In this document: positions 53,160 to 62,681 of the stretch, piece by piece
How positions within the stretch are numbered: the first letter of the stretch is position 1
Layout: each line of letters starts with the position of its first letter
Made by a program: the position numbers and the translations under genes
The notes under the pieces: generated by a model
What the model was told of the DNA's origin: nothing
The model's database searches: none
Seen by the model: only the letters and a program-made list of their open reading frames with translations
Assembly (NCBI GenBank): GCA_026214975.1
Contig: JAOBSW010001121.1
Coordinates: 48,301 to 112,300, forward strand
From: Gentiana macrophylla
Lineage: Eukaryota > Streptophyta > Magnoliopsida > Gentianales > Gentianaceae
DNA length: 64,000 bases
Direction: 5' to 3'

Positions 53160-54024
53160 TGTAGCACATCCAAGTTAATCAATAGTATTTAATTAACTGG
53201 TATTACAGGGAATATCACGGGTGCGATAACATGTAATATAGGTGGATGTCAGGCTATTTTAGAGTGATTCCCTCAGAGGGAGGTGGTGGTTGGTAAGAAA
53301 TATATGAAGATTCCGTCTGCGGACACAATGAATAAGATGGCGAGCACATTATTCGACAAATTGGCAGAGTAGTTCTGCTTGTATTGATTTTCGGATGGAT
53401 TATGATTTACAAGGTGCCCCTATATATAGGCGGATTACTAATGACGATTAGACTAATCGCGACAAGACATAATTAACCATGAAGTGACATAATTAAGTAT
53501 AATCAAGGAACCAAGCTAGCAGGAACTGAACTCATATGCTCGCTGGTCGTAATCCCATCCTCTTGATCATGTGGTCTTGTCCATGCAAATCGTCATGTAT
53601 GAATCATGTTCGCCTAATTTGCGGGAACGGGCTGGGGAGGACCGGACTTGGCCCCCAGCTTAGGATGCGTCTGCGGGTAGCCCGGGCAGACGGCTTGTGG
53701 CCCAGTCTGGCATTCGTGTATGCGGACAGAGGCATGTATTGATTGGTTGTGTGGGACCCTTGTTCGGATCGTTTTTCAGATCCGTAAGACCGTTTTGCGG
53801 GTTTGGTATATATCATTAATGTTCTAAGTTAACTAGATAGCCATGTGGGCTTTTAATGGGTATGCTTAGCTAGATGGGCTTTTAGGCCTATAAATACCCC
53901 TAGTATCCTAAATGCTAGGTCATATTATGTAATATTGAATTATATTTTCTCTTTTGCGAATGAAATCATCTAATAGCTTGAATTAGCTCGTGTTTATATT
54001 TTACTCTGTAGATCTTCTACGTCA
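53160..54024 (+). repeat. J 5' LTR, with solo LTR M inside
   Basis: TGTAGCACATCCAAG to CTTCTACGTCA. Once M (53198-53815) and one TTAAT repeat are left out, the remaining about 245 bases align from end to end with the 3' LTR, including CCTATAAATACC (near 53889) and GTAGATCTTC. Confidence 0.7.
53198..53815 (+). repeat. solo LTR M (618 bp)
   Basis: TGGTATTACAGGG to GGTATATATCA, TG...CA ends, with flanking TTAAC (53193-53197) and TTAAT (53816-53820), and a CCTATATATAGG box near 53419. The J 3' LTR has an uninterrupted sequence at this position, proving it is an insertion. No other copy of M is in the window. Confidence 0.7.
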
Positions 54025-54135
54025 TTCGGTAATCGGAGCTAAGGTTTTCTCTTGGGCATTTTGATGACTAAATTGAGTTGGGAAGATAGCCGGATCCACG
54101 ACGGTATTCGGGATTCGAAGATCCTATAGGATGGT

Positions 54136-55287
54136 TTGTCAAAGATTGATCGGAAACTTGACACGTTTGCAATGGAGATGAGTCAAAAACTGTTCGATCT
54201 AAGACAAGATATGAAGAAGACAAAACGATTGGTTCCCGGTGCTATTGAACGAGACTTCCCTCGGTACATGGCCGGTGAGCAAGAATGTTGGAAGGACGCT
54301 GGTGTTACTTCTAGCATTGAAGAAGTTGAACGCTGGTTTCTTTACTACATGGGAAATGAAGCTTCTATTGATGGGTTTTACGACGGATATGGTGAATCTG
54401 ATTCCTTAATAGCTAGATTTAAGAGAAATCTCCCTGCTTTTGATGGATTTTGGCACATAGAAGATCTCTTGAGTTGGATAGATGCGATCGAAGACTTCTT
54501 CGAAGAAATTAATCCACCAGAACATCTAAAGTGCAAAATTGTTTGGTATAAAATGAAGGGTGCTGCTTATTACTGGTGGAAACAACTCCAAAATGATAGA
54601 GTTTTGGGTGGTAAGGAAGAAATCATTTCATGGCCTAGGATGAAGAACAACCTGCTTAACAGATTTTCGCCTAGCAAGTGTTTGACAAAATTACCCAACC
54701 AGCTGAACAAGCACAAAGAAGAAGAAGAAGAGAAGCATTTGATGGCTGATGATTTCTCACACAGAAAATGTTTGACTGAAGTCCCCTTACAGTCTTCCAG
54801 CAGCAAACAAATCCAGTGTGTAGCTGATCTTAATGATCATGAGGGCGCGACACGTATGAAATCTCAAACTTTCGGGGTTGTGGATGATAAGCCACCTATG
54901 CTGCTAGCGGGTGCATTTAACAAAGATTTTGAAGCTTTGAAAGAAGTTGGGTTACAAGATAATGAAGATGGTGCAGAGAAGTCCCTAGCTAAACTTAAGA
55001 AAAATGTTTGGCGAAGCATGGATTCTTTGAATGCTTATTGGAAAGCACCTATTGTTTCAAAAATTGGGAGACAAGATAAACATCTTGAAGAAGTTGGTGT
55101 GTTGTCCGTTGCACATAATGAAATTGTGGTTGGATATGGAATTCAGCCTGGTGTGAGTAATGCGGGTTTGAAGCATGAAATTGGTGAATATGATTACTCC
55201 TTAAATGTCATTGTGCAGCCACTGTATTCAAGGGGAAATTCTATTCGGGAATTATTCAAAAGAAAAGGACAGGCACATATGTGCTGA
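54136..55287 (+). CDS. J gag
   Basis: An open frame of 383 codons after a stop at 54127; it has no ATG at the front, the first being at 54172. Residues 90-170 match the retrotransposon gag domain of chromovirus-type gypsy elements: FKRNLPAFDGFWHIEDLLSW, IDAIEDFFEEINPPEHLKCK, AAYYWWKQLQNDR and NNLLNRFSPSKCL. A Glu/Lys-rich stretch follows (HKEEEEEKHL). The second half (residues 240-383) has no zinc knuckle and I do not recognise it. The frame is intact, unlike every other retroelement gene in this window. Capsid assembly in trans with partner elements is the likely role; that is inference. Confidence 0.65.
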   Translation: MSKIDRKLDTFAMEMSQKLFDLRQDMKKTKRLVPGAIERDFPRYMAGEQECWKDAGVTSSIEEVERWFLYYMGNEASIDGFYDGYGESDSLIARFKRNLPAFDGFWHIEDLLSWIDAIEDFFEEINPPEHLKCKIVWYKMKGAAYYWWKQLQNDRVLGGKEEIISWPRMKNNLLNRFSPSKCLTKLPNQLNKHKEEEEEKHLMADDFSHRKCLTEVPLQSSSSKQIQCVADLNDHEGATRMKSQTFGVVDDKPPMLLAGAFNKDFEALKEVGLQDNEDGAEKSLAKLKKNVWRSMDSLNAYWKAPIVSKIGRQDKHLEEVGVLSVAHNEIVVGYGIQPGVSNAGLKHEIGEYDYSLNVIVQPLYSRGNSIRELFKRKGQAHMC

Positions 55288-57027
55288 GTTCGTCGAAGTC
55301 GGAACGGTATGAAACGGGACTACTCAATTAATGGATGTTACATTCTTGGTAGGAAAATTATATTAAAGTGGTTGTTCTCTTGTTTGATCCGGGTGGAAGC
55401 ATTTATTTAACAAACACTTGGGGCCCTGAGAATCATCCTTTATTTTGTCCCCACGAATTGGCCGGGAAGTCAAATGGACACATTGATATTCTGTTTACAA
55501 TTAATTGGTGTTATCGATTCAGCTAAAAAGGAGGCCCTGTTGATAGCTTTGAAGAGATTCACTCATAAAAAGGATAAGGAAAACGGTGGTTGGAAGCCAC
55601 ACAAGAAGATGAAGATCAAGGTTGCAAGGAGAGAGGACATGGGCAGATTGTATGCCACAATGAATGAAGGGGCTTCCCATGAATTATGCTGTGAGTTTTC
55701 CCCTTTGATCCTTTTCTGTTTAATGTAATATCAATTATGGTTTGGAATTGGAATGATGGGTCTCAAGCAAGCAATGCCTCATTTGATTTTAAGGATGTGC
55801 TGAAATTGGGTGCCTATGATGTTGATTTCCTGATTACGGAGATGTTAATGTGTAATTTTGATCCGGATGGAAAGTGTCCCAACGAACCAAGTGTAGATCA
55901 TGGGCAAAGTCTCCCACAAGTGGCGATTGTGGGAGAGCAAAGCTCTTGGCCTTTGCTCGGAGAATTTATTTGCATTCATGTCGCATTTGCTACAACTTCG
56001 TGTTTGACAACTGATCATATGGCTTTAGAAACACCAGAAAGTCGTACTGGATATTCCCTCGGCAGAAACAAGCTAAACCAATGTTTGAAAGTTGAGAGTC
56101 TACCCAGATGTGGAGATGGTTGAGAAAGAGCTTTATTGGCAGCAGGCACAACAATATATCATGAATCTTCCATGATTGGGGAGCAAAGCATAAGTTATTT
56201 GTGAAATGGAAATATATCGAAGCCCCAGACTGCAACATCTACATGAATGAAGAAGTTCAAAACCAACATGACCTACTTGCATACTACCAAAGTGCCGCTT
56301 TTCAAAGGGCAAGTGGGAGCTTGGTTTAATCCAACTTATCAATGGTATAAGCTTTGAAGTTCATGTGCAGGTTATGAGAAATATCAGAGCAAGTATGATT
56401 TGTATGAAAGAGTGCCATTTGGAACATGTATGGTGGCTATTGGCATTGTTCACGCACATGTATTTGGGCCACTTGTGACAACAGTGATATGTTTCACTAT
56501 TATTATGCACAAGCTTTCAATGGTTGGACATTTCTTGTTGGAAACATGATCATCCAACTTCTACTGGGAGCTAATGCTTATAAAGGACAAAGTTTGGCCT
56601 ACGTTCTTAATGAAGATGACAATCCGATTCCCCAGCATATGATTGTTGTTAGTTTCGGCCTTTGGAAGTCAATTTGGAGTGCATTTTGTTCACTGGCCTA
56701 CCCAATTATTTCAACACAACTGAAGGGTCAATGCTTCATCTTGCAATTTTGAAACAGAAACGAGTCTCGATCTAACTCGTGTACGAGTCATTTCATGGGA
56801 GGGATGGAGTGATGAGAACAATTCCAATACGTTCCTTGTGGCTATGCCAAGTGTTGTTGCAATCTCTTTATTCTTGAGCATTGAGGGCAATAATTGACAA
56901 TTTAAGAGAGCTTTGAAATTGTTCCATAAGGTGGTGAACGGGCTTGATCCTCCGAATGATGTATTGGTGAGCTCGAGACTTTCAATGTGCTCGACTTGCC
57001 ATCTCCAATGGACGAGCATACTGTGTA
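55288..57027 (+). other. J internal region of unknown origin
   Basis: Open blocks at 55474-55728 (AKKEALLIALKRFTHKKDKE, basic), 55737-56123 (NASFDFKDVLKLGAYDVDFL, acidic) and 56426-56752 exist on the plus strand, but I recognise none of them. No YxDD box or integrase zinc motif is seen. These could be degraded pol, a captured host gene fragment or chance frames. Confidence 0.4.
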
Positions 57028-57040
57028 GGGGTGGAGATGA

Positions 57041-57281
57041 TGCAGCATATCCAAGTTAATCAATAGTATTTAATTAATGTATGAAATTAACTAGATAGTC
57101 ATATGGGCTTTTAATGGTGCTTAGCTAAATGGGCTTTTAAGCAATACCCTTAGTATCCTAAAATGCTAGGTGATATTATGTAACCTTGAATCGTATTTTC
57201 TCTATTGAGAATGAAATAAATCCTCTAAGAGCTTCCATTAGCTCTTGTGTTTATCTTTTACTTTGTAGATCTTGTATATCA
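57041..57281 (+). repeat. J 3' LTR
   Basis: A 241-bp LTR, TGCAGCATATCCAAG to CTTGTATATCA, preceded by the purine tract at 57027-57040. The T of TGT in the 5' copy is C here. Confidence 0.7.
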
Positions 57282-57372
57282 TACACACTCTTCCAAGTGA
57301 AAACTATTATTTTTCCAATTCTTCGTAAAAAAAAGGGGAGGGGGGAGGAGGAGGAGGAGGAAGAATTGCACC

Positions 57373-58094
57373 TGTTTCGAAGCTGCATTGAAAGGGGTAA
57401 ATAGTCTGGTGGAAGAAAAGGTGGGTCGCACGCCATAGCCATTGCAGCCTTCATGCGTTTTGGTGCTGGAAAGACTGTCCCGAGGAGCAGCACGATGGCG
57501 AGAGGACTCCGGCTGGTCAGCAACATAGGGCTTGACAGCAGATGGTTCGGGCAGTTTTTCTCGGGCCGGGGTGTGTTCGGGATCCAGTGAATCAGGCTCG
57601 GATAAATAAGAATTGGATGCCACCACTTCGCATTCAGGCTCATCGGATTAGGAAGGTAGGTCATCTACGGTCAGAGTATTATCCCGAATCCCTACTTTGG
57701 CCTGAGCACAAGTGAGGGGCGGAACAATTTTCTATCCCGATCGAAGAGTCAAGGGGCGGGGGCGGGAGTTAGGGGCGGGAGTTAGGGGCGGAACAATTTT
57801 CTTTCCGGATCGAAGAGTCAAGGGGCGGGTGCGGTTGAGAGGGGATATGGCTTGGGGTTTATTGGCCCTGTTTCTGGTATCAGGCTTAGATGGAGGGGAA
57901 GAGGAGGGCCCGTTCTTATTTGCTTCTGATGGTCGATTAGCGGGAGGATGTGAAGGGCTTCGGTCCGGCTGAGATGGCGAAGATGGTGTAGACCCCGTGG
58001 TGGTGGTAGTTGCCTGTGATGTTTCGACGGCGATGGGTTTGGGTACTGATGGTTCACGAGCCATCCTTCCAGCAGATATCTTCGTCCTTCCCAT
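57373..58094 (-). pseudogene. locus K, first exon
   Basis: ATG at 58094 (MGRTKISAGRMAREPSVPKP), then a Ser/Pro/Thr-rich disordered region and two copies of a 23-codon repeat (RPLTLRSGKKIVPPLT; in the second copy the first Lys codon is TAG at 57730-57732). A later part in a shifted frame is SSTRLFTPFNAASKQ, before a donor-like CAG|GTGCAA at 57372. The intron is then cut by J at 57281. The disordered, basic start resembles GypF ORF 1 in style, so a retroelement accessory ORF is possible. I do not recognise the product. One stop and one frame change make it defective. Confidence 0.4.
57715..57838. repeat. 69-bp direct duplication in locus K exon
   Basis: GGGGCGGAACAATTTTCT occurs at 57716 and 57785, each followed by GATCGAAGAGTCAAGGGGCGG. 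A shorter GGGGCGGGAGTTA unit repeats between them. The period of 69 keeps the minus-strand frame. Confidence 0.75.
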
Positions 58095-59082
58095 TGTGAG
58101 TGGAAGAAGACGAAGACTGACGGATTAAGGCGGAGATGGGTGGTTTTGGCTTCTTCAATGGAGTGGAGGTGGTGGCCGGCGTGAAAAGTAAAGAGCGAAA
58201 ATGAAATTGCAAGCTTTTAGGAAATATAATTATTAAAATAAAATTAAAAAAATAGTGTAAGAAAAATAAAATAAAATATTTTTTCCTTAAAAAAAAAGGG
58301 GTGGCCGGAAAAAAAGGACAATAGTAGATCAAAAATAAGAAATAGGACATTGGGGAAAATAAATGGGCTAGAAGGGCATTAAACCGGTTCATTCTCCAAA
58401 ATACCTTTACTTATACATTCGGTCAACCTGTTAATAATTTCCTGCATTTAATGTATAGAGTTATTCCAACCTACTTCAAAAAAGATCAATTCCGCAAAAT
58501 CCGATAATTATCTTTAGAAATCGAGTCCAAATAAAGCACAATTACAGGTTTACCCACTTTGTAAAGGAGCGACAATGACGATTTCATGATCGGTTGAGAG
58601 TTCAAAATAATTAGAAGAGGAAGAAGCAGAGAAAAGGGGAATTCGGTTAGCAGAAACAGTTGAATTGGTGGATGGTTTATTTTGGCGAGATTCAATGGTC
58701 GATTTGCAGACATCCAGGTAAACCATTTAGGATTTTTTTTTTCCTGTATCAGTGGAATCGATAATTTGTATGGAATCTATATATTTAGTATGAATTGAGT
58801 ATGGTACTGCTCCATCTTTTGAGTGAATGTATAGTGGATGGGATTTGTTTAAGTGGGATATGAATGTGTGTGTAACATCCAATCTTTTTTACATTCTTCT
58901 GATTTGATGGCTTTGTTAATAATTCCACTGTAAGCGTGTGTTCCATTATATGCATATTCCCTTGGTATATAACACGTGTATTCCACTTTTAGTGTATTTC
59001 AGATATTTATTCCACTGTATGTTTTATCGATGCTCGATGCTATTGTTCGAATGCCGGTAGAAAAGGAATAGAGTTTTACATA
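58095..59082. other. noncoding stretch upstream of locus K
   Basis: AT-rich, with poly-A runs near 58285. It may hold the K promoter, but I see no clear TATA box. Minus-strand frames at 58054-58392 and 58486-58713 look like chance. Confidence 0.5.
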
Positions 59083-59331
59083 CTCCCTCCGTCCTACAAT
59101 ATAAGTCTTTTTTGTCATTTCACACAGTTTAAGAAAACATAATAAATGAGTTACTTTTTAATATTTCAATGTAAAAAATTGTATTGTTTTCTGGTACTGA
59201 CTAATAATATTGCATTGTTTAGTGTGAACGTGAAAACAATACATTTAATATTGTATTGAAATGTGAGAAAAACTTATATTTTAGGACACCACAAAAAAGT
59301 TAAAAAGACTTATATTGCGGGACGGAGGAAG
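59083..59331. mobile_element. Stowaway-type MITE
   Basis: 249 bp bounded by terminal inverted repeats CTCCCTCCGTCC and GGACGGAGGAAG (one mismatch) and by TA target duplications (59081-59082, 59332-59333). The body is AT-rich and self-complementary (ATATAAGTCTTTTT near the left, AAAAAGACTTATAT near the right). No coding capacity. These are the marks of Stowaway elements moved by Tc1/mariner transposases. Confidence 0.93.
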
Positions 59332-59333
59332 TA

Positions 59334-60233
59334 TAATTTTTCCAATATACGTGTGGAAGTTTACTTTGAAGCCCAATCTTTTTTACATTCTGATGCCATC
59401 GGTAATATTTCCCCTTCGTGTATTCCACTGAACATTTGACATCATTACATTTGTGCAGGAAAAAATCAGTGGATCGAACAACTTAAAAAAACAACACAAT
59501 GCAATAAACAATATCATTGTAATACACAATAAAGGAGCGCGGAAGAGTGAAAACCCATGAATGTGAAACATGCAACAATTTGATTATCAACCGTGGACCG
59601 ACGAACAAGTGGAAATGACAAAGCATAAACCCTAAACCCATGAAGCTAGGGATGAGATCACAACGGTATTCATTCAAATGAAATTAAAGAAGAATAGAAA
59701 ATCGACGAATACAAAACTTAGGAAACTAAATGCAAAAATTATTTCCGGAAAATATCATCCATGAAAGAATTGAAAATCGGCGAATTAATAGGAACAAGGA
59801 CAACTAACTTGAAAAAAAATATGTTGATGAATCAATGTCAATTCAAAAAAAATGAAAAATTAAAAAAAAAAAAATGGATAGATAGAGAAGTAGACGATAA
59901 AAATTGGTGAAAAAAGCACCTACAGTATATGCACTTAGAATGAAATCATGGATCATTTAATGAGAGTAAAAACAACATCTTTAGAATCACGTCATCACAA
60001 TAATCTGTTAGAAATCTGGTATTGAATGAAAGGTTGGACAGGTATTGAATGGAAGGGTAGAAATGTCCAGTACCATATATTTATGTCCTTTATCACCATA
60101 AAAAGATTCCATTGGATTAAATACTAATTTCGATTGCTAGAATGTCATTTTTAACATTTAAGCCAAAAAAGAGAAGAAATTTTGTTATGTAAAAATAATT
60201 TTGATGTGTGTGTGTGTGTTTTTTTTAAAGGAT
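59334..60233. other. AT-rich noncoding stretch
   Basis: No gene or repeat structure of note up to the end of the GypH LTR. A short (TG)n lies near 60203-60220. Confidence 0.5.
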
Positions 60234-62480
60234 TGTGATACGTCAAGCCCCGAAAATAGTCCGCGGATTCACAGCGGGTCTGCATGGTGGCCCAATTACG
60301 AATAGGGAAATTGGTCCAATCAGTCGGTTACAATCCAACTCACCTCATACATTTGCGATATTTATCATGGGCTACGCACCGAGCATTGATCAAAGAATGT
60401 AACGCCCGCTTAGGACAACCGAGTCCTTATCCGGAATCGAACGTTTCGCACGCATAATATTAAATAAATAATATTACACGTGAAGTTCTCTACTACGTCG
60501 TATCAAATAAAAGCAAACGGAAGCTAAAAGACTGGGTATTTTTCCAAACAACCAAGAATAGAAATACTAAAGGTAGAATAAAATGTAATACTTATTACAT
60601 CGGAAAACCAAACGAATCCAAGAGTACGAATCTCAAAGACTTAAAAGGAAACTACAGAATCCAATAATAATCCAAGTCTAAGGCATAAGTGAAATAAATG
60701 AAAAATAAACAAGGTCTTCAAGTCCGGCGTCCTCAAACATCATCATCAAAGTCCTCCTCAAAGTCTTGACTAACCTGTTCGTCTTCTCTCCCCAAACACA
60801 TAAATAAACATGCATTTGAGGTAAGTACAAAGTACACAAAGTAAGAAGTAGAAGCTACAATTCAATTAAGGTTATTATTAAAGATGTTATCTTAGTGAAA
60901 CCAACTCAATTTAGGGTTCATTCCATGCCCATCGACACGTCGTGACTAAACGTTTAACTTTCGACTTATCTTTGTTACATCATTACTCATGAGGACACAA
61001 AGCATGGTGAAAATTCCACCACGAGATATACTTGCCAACTACGGTGATTAGCACCGGTAGTCCCGGATCTCCCGGTATGCATATACGTTCGATGGATTTC
61101 CTCCACTACCCTTGACCCCCAGGCGATGGCGTTATCCACCTTTGTATGAGCGTATCACATCGCCGATTTGAATCGATTGCCTAACCATGAATAAGTGACG
61201 TTTTATCTTTTATCTACACATATGTAATTATTAGTGTGAATTAACTAACCACCTAAGTGTTTTCAGATTAAAACTCACATTAACAACACTACTCCATCAC
61301 TTAGACAAACTAGACATCACATCTTAACAATTTACAGACATTGATGAACTCTAGTTCATCAAAGCACAAGCCCTTTCATGTCCTTCCGACGGATCCGAAC
61401 TTCAACTCCCTTTAAGAGTACATTCGGTGTTTTAACTGAACGAATCAGAAGTCCAATCGAAGCTTGTTCATATTTTAATTAATGTTAACATATCAGGATT
61501 AAAGGTTTAAAACAGTGAAAACACTCCCATGAGACCAAAAACCAAACTAGGATGCTAGAGTAGTGAAAACAAAGTAAAACAGGCCAGACGCCCGTTTGGA
61601 ACCCTATGGACGCCGGTCCGAAATCAGACGCCCGTCCACTAAACCCCAGACGCCCGTCCGTCTAAAACAGCTACATCATGAATCAAAATCTAACCTCAGA
61701 CGCCCGTCTGCCTAATGCAGACGCCCGTCCGAGTTACTAGGGTCTCAGGCGCCCGTGCGCTGGTCTGAGCGCCCGTCCGGTAGGTTTTCCCAAAACGCTA
61801 AAATCTTCACAACTCGATTTCAATCGCGTTTTAACTTTGATTAACCTCGTTTTCAACACAGTGAAACGTAGAAAACATATCTAAACATCTATGATCCTTT
61901 GATCAACGAAAAAGCACAACTTTCTTGCATCTACGCTTCACAAATCCTGATCTAAACCTCAATAACCATAATTAGAATTGTAGGAAGAGCTCCTTACCTT
62001 TTAAGCAGCAAATTCCTACTCCAAACCTGTAAAAACAAAGCAGAGAAAGCGATCTTTTTCAGGAAAACATGTGTGATAAATCCAAACTTAGGTTAGATTC
62101 AATCACACGCTTACAAACGACAAAAACTACGAATTGATGAGTTTGAATCCATCAAACTCGAAGATGAGCTGAATTAGGGCTTAATCATACCTTAACAAAG
62201 CTTCAACTTTTTGATGTCACAACGTTGCTCTCTTCACAACGATTCCGGTGCTCGACTCTGATCTGAAAACCGTCAAGAATTGACTTAGCAACTGATGGAA
62301 AAATCCATCAGCCCTAAATTGCTCTCTCTCACACGCAGAAGATGAATTTGGAGGTGGAAAAATCTGATTAAAAGATTATGGGGCTGATTAGGTTGACTTT
62401 CCTTAAATAGGAAAAATCCCATAATTACCTAATTTCAATGATTTTCCATAATCACCCTTATTAAATCAGATTTTCTTCCT

Positions 62481-62536
<56 letters not shown>

Positions 62537-62651
62537 GAAAATATACACATAAATATCCAAATTATTAAACTCCGAATAAAAGGAACCGAACTCAATATTT
62601 CGTTTTTGCAAAATGACATGTCTGCCCTTTCCCGAAAATCGGAATATTACA
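60234..62651 (-). repeat. GypH 3' LTR (chromovirus)
   Basis: On the minus strand TGTAATATTCCG (62651) to CGTATCACA (60234), 2,418 bp. It follows the pol stop by 40 bases, with a GGGGAAGAA purine tract at its edge. A TATTTAAGG box lies near 62405. Region 61580-61785 has eight GACGCCCGTCC-like words, and an (AT)n tract lies at 62485-62533. The partner LTR is outside the window. The candidate target site is AGGAT (60229-60233). Confidence 0.8.
62485..62533. repeat. (AT)n microsatellite in GypH LTR
   Basis: About 48 bases of AT dinucleotides. Confidence 0.95.
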
Positions 62652-62681
62652 TTCTTCCCCAAGGAGTTTAGTCCTCGAAAC

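Larger units (their letters stand above)
53160..57281 (+). mobile_element. gag-only LTR retrotransposon J (TR-GAG-like)
   Basis: LTRs at 53160-54024 (interrupted by solo LTR M) and 57041-57281, a PBS-like CGGTAATCGGAGC after the 5' LTR and a polypurine tract AGGGGTGGAGATGA before the 3' LTR. The inside has a gypsy gag ORF and about 1.7 kb with no recognisable protease, RT or integrase. LTR elements coding only for Gag are known in plants. No matching target duplication; CACAC occurs within three bases of both ends. It separates candidate exons of locus K. Confidence 0.65.

Noticed and set aside
55990..56342. Minus-strand frames inside J as genes
   Set aside because: Short, overlapping plus-strand blocks, with no conserved features.
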